DNA of 15,211 bases, from positions 1-15,211 of the forward strand of contig SUVI01000107.1 of assembly GCA_015062085.1 (NCBI GenBank), in the 5' to 3' direction. A program made the position numbers and the translations under genes. The notes beneath the pieces were generated by a model. That model ran no database searches, was not told the DNA's origin, and saw only the letters and a list, made by a program, of their open reading frames with translations. The stretch is from Planctomycetaceae bacterium. Its GTDB lineage: Bacteria; Planctomycetota; Planctomycetia; Pirellulales; Thermoguttaceae. Within the stretch, counting starts at the first letter, position 1; each line of letters opens with the position of its first letter. Below are positions 8,025 through 13,487 of this stretch, piece after piece.

Positions 8025-8894
8025 ATGACGCAAGAAAAAAATTTTAAAAAATTTTTCCAGAAGACCAAAATGGGGGGCAATTCCGGGGGGAACTGGCCGT
8101 GTTTGGGGTTTGGCGTCTTTTGGCTTTTCGGGATTTTTTTGATCTTGCGGAGGTGCTTTGGGGCACTGACTCTGCCGTTTCCAGTTTGGGGCATCGGCAT
8201 TTTTTCGTTCGTTTTCGGCGGTTTTCTTCTCGTTTTGACCGCGTACTGGAGCTTTCTGTGTGCACGAGCCGAAGCATGTGAGGAAAAACGGCGTTTTCTG
8301 CCCATTGCATTTTCAGTACTCGTTTTCCTCCTGACGCAGACCGCTCTTTGGACGCCCGGAACGACTTTGGCGGCAAAAACACTTTCGCTCGGGCTTTCGC
8401 TTGCCGTCGTTTTGGGAACGGCATGGCTGATGGAAGTGCGTATCTGGGAAGTCCGCATCGCGGAGGCAAAGAAGCCCTCCCTCGATCCGGTCCCAGTCTC
8501 AAACGCGCTTTCTGAACGGGACGAAGAGCTGGAAGAGGAATTGGATGAGGAGCTGGACGAAGAACTGAACGAGATCCTTCCGGCCGGAGTGACGCAGCAG
8601 ATGGAGCGAAGTGCGACACTGGAGCACGGCGAACAGATCACAGGATTTCTCCGCGGGGAATTTGCGCCGAATCAAACGAAACTCTCGCTTTTTGCTGGAT
8701 TTTGTCCGCCGCTGACGCACATTCCGTCCGTCGAGTGTCTGGTCGTGGAGGGAGATGCACAGCTTGAGGTGACGCAGGCGCTTCCCCATGGATTTTCCAT
8801 TTCGGTAAAGAAACGGCAGCGCGTTCCGTTCGGAGATTCCGTGCTTCTTCATTTCACGGCTCTGGAGTTTGGAGAAAAGGGACGGGACGTCTGA
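8025..8894 (+). CDS. Four-helix membrane protein with acidic linker and conserved cytosolic C-terminal domain
   Basis: 289 residues. Four hydrophobic segments fall at about 27-44, 52-76, 91-109 and 114-136. A strongly acidic stretch follows at 165-183 (RDEELEEELDEELDEELNE), then a soluble domain at about 190-285. The soluble part (EHGEQITGFLRGEFAPNQTK, LFAGFCPPLTHIPSVECLVV, ALPHGFSISVKKRQ) resembles, from memory, an uncharacterised domain shared by planctomycete membrane proteins; I cannot name a function. There is no clear ribosome binding site before ATG 8025, and ATG 8070 (MGGNSGG) is possible. It lies upstream of the M48 protease gene, which has its own promoter. The antisense frame over this gene is Ser-rich only because it reads the acidic codons backwards. 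Confidence 0.72.
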   Translation: MTQEKNFKKFFQKTKMGGNSGGNWPCLGFGVFWLFGIFLILRRCFGALTLPFPVWGIGIFSFVFGGFLLVLTAYWSFLCARAEACEEKRRFLPIAFSVLVFLLTQTALWTPGTTLAAKTLSLGLSLAVVLGTAWLMEVRIWEVRIAEAKKPSLDPVPVSNALSERDEELEEELDEELDEELNEILPAGVTQQMERSATLEHGEQITGFLRGEFAPNQTKLSLFAGFCPPLTHIPSVECLVVEGDAQLEVTQALPHGFSISVKKRQRVPFGDSVLLHFTALEFGEKGRDV

Positions 8895-8918
8895 AAAAAA
8901 TTTTTTCTCCCCCCCCCC

Positions 8919-8947
8919 TTTACGATTTGGCGAGAGTCTGCTAAAAT
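8919..8947 (+). promoter_or_regulatory. Promoter of the M48 protease gene next to a C10 tract
   Basis: TTTACG (8919-8924), 17 nt, TAAAAT (8942-8947). A run of ten C (8909-8918) abuts the -35. The -10 covers the ATG at 8946, so that codon would not be on the transcript; this favours ATG 9027 as the protein start. Confidence 0.55.
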
Positions 8948-9026
8948 GTTTTCAGCTCGCGGAAAGGGAGAGTCCGCGGTCCACAGTCACGCGAAAGAGG
9001 ACGCAGCCCGTTCGTTTGGGGGAAGA

Positions 9027-10364
9027 ATGGCGAAATTTCAAACTAAGGAAGAGCTTTGCGCAGAGATCATGGAACCGGAACAGCTCGCGGAGAACCGGGC
9101 GTACCATCGGATCCAGCTTCGGTGTACGCTGCTGGACATGGCGGCGGATCTCATCCTGTTTGCTTTCCTCACGTTCTTTTTTGGAAAACCGATGACGGAA
9201 TTTCTGGCTGGTTTTTTGTTCGTCGGCGATTCGTGGATCCGGCAGTTCACGGCTTTGATGGTGAGCGTTTCTCTCATCCACGTCTGTGTTTCGCTGCCGA
9301 TCTCATTTTTTAGCGGCTGGGTCGTTGAGCAGCGTTTCGGTCTAAGCAACCTCACGGCATTCCATTGGCTGCGCCGATGGCTTCTGCAAATGGCGCTCGT
9401 GCTGCCGCTGAACTTTTTCCTGATGCTTGGGCTTTTTTGGATCATCCGCGTCACAGGACCGTGGTGGTGGGCGGCTGCCTCTGGAATCTTCTTTTTCTTT
9501 TCGATCGTGCTCGGCACACTTTTCCCGGTGGTCGTCCTGCCGCTATTTTATCGGGTCGAGCGTCTTGAAGATCCTGTTCTCATGGCAAGTTTTCAGAAAC
9601 TGGCAGAAACTGCGTCTCTGAAACTTTCGGGGATCTGCCGTCTCGATCTTTCCATTGAAACGACCAAAGCGAATGCCATGATCGCCGGCTTCGGACAGAC
9701 GCGGAGAGTGCTGCTCGGAGACACGCTGCTAAAGAATTTCAAAAAAGACGAGATCGCGGCCGTTTTTGCTCATGAGCTGGGACACCATGTCTGCCGGCAC
9801 ATGCTCAAAGGGATGCTCGGAATGCTTCTGGCAAGTTTCGGGATCTACTGGCTCGTGGATCTTGGGTTTCGTTTTTGGTACGGCGGCTCGCTGACTGCAG
9901 AACTGAATTATGCGGAACTTCCCGTCTGGTCGATCCTCTTTTTCATTTTCGCGCTCACTATCATCATGACGGTCCTTGAACCGATCCAAAATGCGGTGAG
10001 CCGGCGTCATGAACGGCAGGCGGACGCCCATGCGCTCACGCTTTGCGGTCCGGACGCGCTGCGCCGTGCATTTGTGAAGCTGGCGATCCAAAACAAAGCG
10101 GACCCATTCCCATCTGCTTGGGAAGTCTTCTGGCTGCACTCGCACCCCGCCATCGGTGAGCGCATCATGGCCTTGGGAATGCCGGAACAGACGCAAACGC
10201 AGACGAAAACGCAGACGAAAAATACCGTCTCGATACGCCGTTGGAAAACGCAGGGAAAGGAGATCGGCCGGGGACTGTGTCAAAGATCAAAATCGCGTTC
10301 CGGAACGGGACTGCGGGTTTTACCGCTGAAAAGTACCCTGAAAAGGAATGGGAAAAGAAAGTAA
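9027..10364 (+). CDS. M48 family (Ste24/CaaX-protease-type) membrane zinc metalloprotease
   Basis: 445 residues from ATG 9027 (MAKFQTKEELC); the frame is open to ATG 8946 but the promoter at 8919-8947 argues against it. Hydrophobic segments lie at about 35-54, 60-97, 122-144, 146-174, 261-280 and 300-320. The zinc site is HELGH at 249-253 with third ligand E329 in ERQADAHAL. TKANAMIAGFGQTRRVLLGD and the distal SHPAIGERI (from S372) are typical of the Ste24 (M48B) branch. Family knowledge: these integral-membrane proteases cleave damaged or misassembled membrane proteins and, in eukaryotes, prenylated CaaX peptides. After GERIMALGMPEQ there is an unusual basic tail of about 60 residues. It starts with a QTQTKTQTK microrepeat and ends inside repeat copy B, so the tail is probably not part of the catalytic fold. 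Confidence 0.9.
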   Translation: MAKFQTKEELCAEIMEPEQLAENRAYHRIQLRCTLLDMAADLILFAFLTFFFGKPMTEFLAGFLFVGDSWIRQFTALMVSVSLIHVCVSLPISFFSGWVVEQRFGLSNLTAFHWLRRWLLQMALVLPLNFFLMLGLFWIIRVTGPWWWAAASGIFFFFSIVLGTLFPVVVLPLFYRVERLEDPVLMASFQKLAETASLKLSGICRLDLSIETTKANAMIAGFGQTRRVLLGDTLLKNFKKDEIAAVFAHELGHHVCRHMLKGMLGMLLASFGIYWLVDLGFRFWYGGSLTAELNYAELPVWSILFFIFALTIIMTVLEPIQNAVSRRHERQADAHALTLCGPDALRRAFVKLAIQNKADPFPSAWEVFWLHSHPAIGERIMALGMPEQTQTQTKTQTKNTVSIRRWKTQGKEIGRGLCQRSKSRSGTGLRVLPLKSTLKRNGKRK

Positions 10365-10479
10365 AGGCGTTCCTGCACGAATTTCACCAAAAATGCGAAA
10401 ACACACAAAATATTTTGTGTATTTTTGTATTTTTCGAGAAATTCGTGCAGGAGGCTCTTCAGTGCCCCCAGTGGTAAAA
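10322..10479. repeat. Interspersed palindromic element, copy B (large inverted repeat between convergent genes)
   Basis: Outer arms CCTGCACGAATTTC (10372-10385) and GAAATTCGTGCAGG (10438-10451) are a perfect 14-bp inverted repeat centred on the perfect 18-bp palindrome ACACAAAATATTTTGTGT (10403-10420). The bases between also pair with few mismatches. The left end reads ACCGCTGAAAAGTACCCTGA (from 10322) and overlaps the last 13 sense codons of the M48 gene. The right end is GTGGTAAAAC (10471-10480). It may act as a terminator for both convergent genes, but no T tract directly follows the stem. Confidence 0.75.
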
Positions 10480-10494
10480 CTTTTTTTACGCTTT

Positions 10495-11004
10495 CTATTT
10501 TTTTCTGCCTTCTTTCTTTTTCTCCAAGTTCATTTCTTCATGAAAAATGCTAACGTAAAAATGATTGATGACCTTACTGAAGACTTCTTTTTCTTCGTCT
10601 GAGATGTCTTTGTACATTTCGGAGATGTAGGCGTCCATCTGAACGCGAAATGCGCTGATGAGCGACATTCCGAAATCTGAGAGCCGGATGCGGACGGCAC
10701 GGCGGTCTTCTTTGCTCTGTTCACGGCAGAAGATTTTATTCTGGACCATCGATTCTACCAGAATGGAAGTCGCGGGGATCGTCATATTCAGACGCTCAGC
10801 CAGTTTTTTCAGATTGACTCCTTCCGGTTCATTTTCCGTCAAAAGCAAGAGCGCCATGATCGCCTTCTGCTGACGCACGGTAAGAGATTCCATCAGAGCC
10901 ACATTTTTTTTAGTCGTGGTCGTGTGCAGCACATTGTCGCGCAGTTTGTCTGCAATTCCAAAAAACTTGATGAAAACATCTTGTTCTAGCCGAAAAACGC
11001 TCAT
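10495..11004 (-). CDS. MarR family winged-helix transcriptional regulator
   Basis: 169 residues. ATG 11004 has GGGAG 6 nt upstream. Long N-terminal helix, then the winged helix-turn-helix: TVRQQKAIMALLLLTEN (42-58), NLKKLAERLNMTIPATSILV (64-83) as the HTH, VESMVQNKIFCREQSKEDRRA (83-103) including the wing signature (SKEDRRAVRIRLSDFG), then C-terminal dimerisation helices. Family knowledge: a dimeric repressor or activator of nearby or self genes, released by small ligands or oxidants. No obvious target gene is divergent to it within 400 bp, so autoregulation through the palindrome at 11041-11062 is the simplest idea. It is convergent with the M48 gene. Confidence 0.88.
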   Translation of the reverse strand: MSVFRLEQDVFIKFFGIADKLRDNVLHTTTTKKNVALMESLTVRQQKAIMALLLLTENEPEGVNLKKLAERLNMTIPATSILVESMVQNKIFCREQSKEDRRAVRIRLSDFGMSLISAFRVQMDAYISEMYKDISDEEKEVFSKVINHFYVSIFHEEMNLEKKKEGRKK

Positions 11005-11040
11005 AGGAAACTCCCGACTTAATCATGGATCAAGGACTTC

Positions 11041-11092
11041 TAAAATAATCATTAATATTTTATAATAATACCATTTTCAGGAAAATTTTCAA
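11041..11092 (-). promoter_or_regulatory. marR promoter with overlapping palindromic operator candidate
   Basis: On the minus strand TTGAAA (11087-11092), 16 nt, TATTAT (11065-11070). Directly downstream lies an AT-rich imperfect palindrome of 22 bp (11041-11062) with perfect 7-bp arms TAAAATA/TATTTTA, where a MarR dimer could block initiation. Operator assignment is inference. Confidence 0.5.
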
Positions 11093-11191
11093 GTGGTGAA
11101 TAGAGTTTTTTTGAAAGATTTTCAAAAAAAGTGATATTTTCTGCACCATCCGGCAAGCGGCAGCTGTTCAGCCTGCGATTTTCACCCCGAT
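11093..11191. repeat. Perfect T7GAAA/TTTCA7 inverted repeat
   Basis: TTTTTTTGAAA (11106-11116) and TTTCAAAAAAA (11120-11130) form an 11-bp stem with a 3-nt loop. It is GC-poor, so a weak terminator at best. The rest of this stretch up to 11191 shows no gene. Confidence 0.5.
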
Positions 11192-11408
11192 TTTTACCAC
11201 TAAAAACACTAAAAAGACGCGAAAATGCACTGAGAAGACACGGAAATACACTGAAAAGAAAGGAGACATGCCCTGACACAAATTTCACGAAAAGATACGA
11301 AATCGTTTTAAAAAATTTTAAAAACTCGCGACATCCGCGTTTTTTTGTGCTTTTCGCGTTTAAAATCCAGTGTGTCTCCGTGCGAGATCAGTGTCTTCCG
11401 TATGAAAC
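11192..11408. repeat. Interspersed palindromic element, copy C
   Basis: Starts TTTTTACCACTAAAAACACT, holds TGCCCTGACACAAATTTCAC (from 11269, shared with copy A), an AT-rich centre (TTTTAAAAAATTTTAAAAA, about 11306-11325), and a right arm ending TCTTCCGTATGAAAC. Its right arm 11334-11374, reverse complemented, matches the left arm of copy D (12212-12252) at 37 of 41 positions. It lies between marR and the metallopeptidase-like gene, about 20 nt past the latter's stop. Confidence 0.7.
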
Positions 11409-11430
11409 AGGTATTCCAGCTGGCTAGCTG

Positions 11431-12036
11431 TCAGCTGCCGAATGGACCATCTTTCTGGACGCGGATCAGTTTGGGAGCCGGGTACTGTTTTCCGTAGAGA
11501 CTTCCGTACCGTTCCTGCAGCTGCGCGAAATTCAGGTGAAGGAACGAGTAGAGCTCTTCCGGAGGATCCGTCGCCAGCCAAAAAGAGGCGAGCTGTTCTG
11601 CGTAGGCGTCGTAGTCTTTCTGAGAGGAGGAATGCGCATAGCAGCGTCCTTCAAAACGCCGAATGTCGCCGTCAAATTTCTCGCTGATGTGCAGCAGTTC
11701 ATGCACCGTCGTGACGAGTTTATGCCGAAAATCAGAATTCAGGAACCGCGGAACATAAAATCTCAGAATGTAGAGGTACTCTCTTCCCTGCGGATCCAAA
11801 ACGCGCTGAACGGTGTAAAGCCTTCCGTTTCGCTGTGTCGTGAGGGAACCGTTCTCGAAACGCATCGGCGTCAGCGTCGCATAGCATCCATACTGACTTG
11901 CCGAGCGGGTCTGCGTGAACCCCACCGCCACCCGATCCATCTGGATGTGCTGGAGAGCCGCGACTTTCGACGTCATGCTTTCGCAGATCTTGCGCATTTT
12001 TTCGGTAAAATCAAGCCCTCGAACTGGTTTTGCCAT
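11431..12036 (-). CDS. Small putative HExxH metallopeptidase, uncharacterised
   Basis: 201 residues from ATG 12036 (MAKPVRGLDFTEKM), with AGGA 6 nt upstream. ATG 12087 (MDLQKFSSRQ) is an alternative. The open frame continues to 12216, but that part is a 9-bp tandem repeat translated as His-Ser-Val units and is repeat-element DNA. The zinc motif HELLH is at 112-116 (nt 11689-11703), followed by FDGDIRRFEGRCYAHSSSQK with H135 as a possible third ligand. No signal peptide, so probably cytosolic. From memory, a similar HELxHIxxxFDGDxRRxxGRxYAH pattern occurs in planctomycete hypothetical proteins, but I cannot give a tested function. The gene is flanked by inverted copies C and D of the repeat element. 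Confidence 0.72.
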   Translation of the reverse strand: MAKPVRGLDFTEKMRKICESMTSKVAALQHIQMDRVAVGFTQTRSASQYGCYATLTPMRFENGSLTTQRNGRLYTVQRVLDPQGREYLYILRFYVPRFLNSDFRHKLVTTVHELLHISEKFDGDIRRFEGRCYAHSSSQKDYDAYAEQLASFWLATDPPEELYSFLHLNFAQLQERYGSLYGKQYPAPKLIRVQKDGPFGS

Positions 12037-12109
12037 ACGGTGTCCTGCAGTTTCGTTCTGTCTTGAGGAAAATTTTTGAAGGTCCATTCGGTACCTGCGT
12101 GCCGGTTCT

Positions 12110-12384
12110 ACCACGGAATGCACCGAATGCACCGAATGCACCGAATGCACCGAATGCACCGAATGCACCGAATGCGCCGAATGTACTGAATTTGCAGAAT
12201 TTACACAGAAACACACTGGATCTTAAACACGAAAAGCACGAAAAAATGCGGATCTCGCGAAATGTTTTTAAAAATTTTTAAAGATCCATTTTGTGCATTT
12301 TGCGTTTTTTGAAATTCGCGTCTGAAAATTTTCCCATTCTTTTCAGTGTATTTCAGCGCCTTCTCTGTACACTCTGTGGTAAAA
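12110..12384. repeat. Interspersed palindromic element, copy D, with 9-bp tandem repeat
   Basis: Begins ACCACGGAATG. Eight 9-bp units of the type CACCGAATG fill 12112-12183 (six central units are identical), then decay into TACTGAATT/TGCAGAATT. The element continues through CACAGAAACACACTGG, an AT-rich centre (TTTTTAAAAATTTTTAAA, about 12266-12283) and a right arm ending CACTCTGTGGTAAAA (12370-12384). It is in opposite orientation to copy C. No gene is supported between 12037 and the terminator at 12420. Confidence 0.75.
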
Positions 12385-12419
12385 TCGGATCTGATCGGTA
12401 TGCACATTCCGGATGAGCC

Positions 12420-12456
12420 GAAAAAAGAGCGTTCCGAAACGGATCCGGAACGCTCT
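12420..12456 (-). terminator. Intrinsic terminator of the secreted repeat protein gene
   Basis: On the minus strand an 11-bp perfect stem AGAGCGTTCCG/CGGAACGCTCT (12446-12456 and 12426-12436) with a 9-nt loop is followed by a T run. It lies 120 nt past the gene's stop. The stretch 12457-12575 between them holds only short inverted repeats such as ACTGGAA/TTCCAGT. Confidence 0.85.
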
Positions 12457-12575
12457 GGACTCTTGAAGAGCGACTGCGCGGACTGGAACGAACTCTGTTC
12501 ATTCCAGTATGGCTTCCAGCTAGGCTTGGAATTTCTTCACGCAGCACGTTCCAGCCAGCTCACGTTCCGGCAGGC

Positions 12576-13487
12576 TCACGGACCGATCGGACGCGGATTC
12601 GGATCATTGAAATCGCGGGGACCGCGCAGCGTGTAGTACGGATACGGCATCGGACCACAGTCGCGGCAGCCGGGGCACTCGCGGCGCGGGTAGGCATGGA
12701 TACCGTTCGGCTGGACGCCGTAGTAGATCGCTTTGCGACCCGGCCCCGGATTCGGGACCCAGTATCCGCCGTGAGCCATGCCGCCATTGCAGCTGCGGCA
12801 ATTACCGTTCACCGTGCCGGGAACCATTCCCTGCGGAACCGCTTCGTAACTGCCGGGAACGAAACCGGGATCCTGCGTCGGCATCGGAACCGCATTCTGC
12901 GCAGCAGGGACCTGGACCGGCTGTGCGTTCTGAATGATCGAAGCGGGCACCTCCGGTTTCGGATCCGGAAGGACCGTGGCGACTGGAGCTTCTTCGACGG
13001 CGATCGCGTTTCCTTCGACAGCGGCCGGCGCAGCTTCTGCAGCTTCCTCAACGGCAATCGGAGCAGCTTCCTCAACGGCAATCGGAGCAGCTTCCTCAAC
13101 GGCAATCGGAGCAGCTTCCTCAACGGCAGCCGCGGCTTCCGTCAAAGGCTGAGGCTGAGGTTCCGGATCGGTATTCTGCGCAAGCTCAACGACATTTTCC
13201 TGAGCTTTCGCTTTGCTTTTTTTTGCCACTTTCTTCTCTTTTTTCGCCGGAGCTTCTTTCGAAACAGCCTCGGTGATCGGTGCCTCGCCGCTTTCGAAAT
13301 CATCGGGGAGCGGCAGATCAAGAACGTCGTCAAGATCGGTGTCTGCTTCCTGATCCTGTTCGACCGCAATGCCCAAACCGCTGAAATCATCAAGCATCAA
13401 TTCATCCTGTGCGCTCACATTCGCCGTCATGGCCATGCTGCAGAGCAGAACGGCAGCGCCGGAGAAAATACTGAAATTCTTTCTCAT
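12576..13487 (-). CDS. Secreted low-complexity protein with EEAAPIAV repeats and Gly/Pro/Tyr/Cys-rich C-terminus
   Basis: 303 residues from ATG 13487, which starts a clear signal peptide (MRKNFSIFSGAAVLLCSMAM, cleavage after VSA, residue 26). The 22 residues upstream in the open frame are rejected. After an acidic segment (DLDDVLDLPLPDDFESGE) and a Lys/Ala stretch (KKEKKVAKKSKAKAQ) there are three to four tandem VEEAAPIA units. A Pro/Gln/Val-rich region follows, then a C-terminal domain with CRSC and CPGCRDC cysteine pairs ending YYTLRGPRDFNDPNPRPIGP. From memory, a YYT.RGPRDF...P..IG ending occurs in other planctomycete secreted proteins. Probably an exported cell-surface or wall-associated protein (inference). 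The antisense frame of similar length is a shadow. Confidence 0.75.
   Translation of the reverse strand: MRKNFSIFSGAAVLLCSMAMTANVSAQDELMLDDFSGLGIAVEQDQEADTDLDDVLDLPLPDDFESGEAPITEAVSKEAPAKKEKKVAKKSKAKAQENVVELAQNTDPEPQPQPLTEAAAAVEEAAPIAVEEAAPIAVEEAAPIAVEEAAEAAPAAVEGNAIAVEEAPVATVLPDPKPEVPASIIQNAQPVQVPAAQNAVPMPTQDPGFVPGSYEAVPQGMVPGTVNGNCRSCNGGMAHGGYWVPNPGPGRKAIYYGVQPNGIHAYPRRECPGCRDCGPMPYPYYTLRGPRDFNDPNPRPIGP
13041..13127 (-). repeat. In-frame 24-bp tandem repeat (coding)
   Basis: Three exact 24-bp units (13041-13064, 13065-13088, 13089-13112) and a partial fourth to 13127, encoding the eight-residue unit EEAAPIAV. The units are identical at the DNA level, so copy number probably changes by recombination or slippage. 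Confidence 0.85.

Noticed and set aside
7973..8641. 222-residue Ser-rich open frame on the minus strand
   Set aside because: Antisense to the four-helix membrane protein; the Ser run is the complement of the Asp/Glu codon repeat.
9729..10283. 184-residue open frame on the minus strand
   Set aside because: Antisense shadow of the M48 protease with no motif.
12037..12216. N-terminal His-Ser-Val repeat extension of the metallopeptidase-like protein
   Set aside because: The DNA is the 9-bp tandem repeat of element D; a ribosome binding site supports ATG 12036.
11192..12384. Insertion sequence or composite transposon
   Set aside because: No transposase gene and no visible target-site duplication at the element ends; kept only as a flanked-gene observation.
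13041..13127. CRISPR-like direct repeats
   Set aside because: Contiguous 24-bp units in frame inside a coding region, no spacers.
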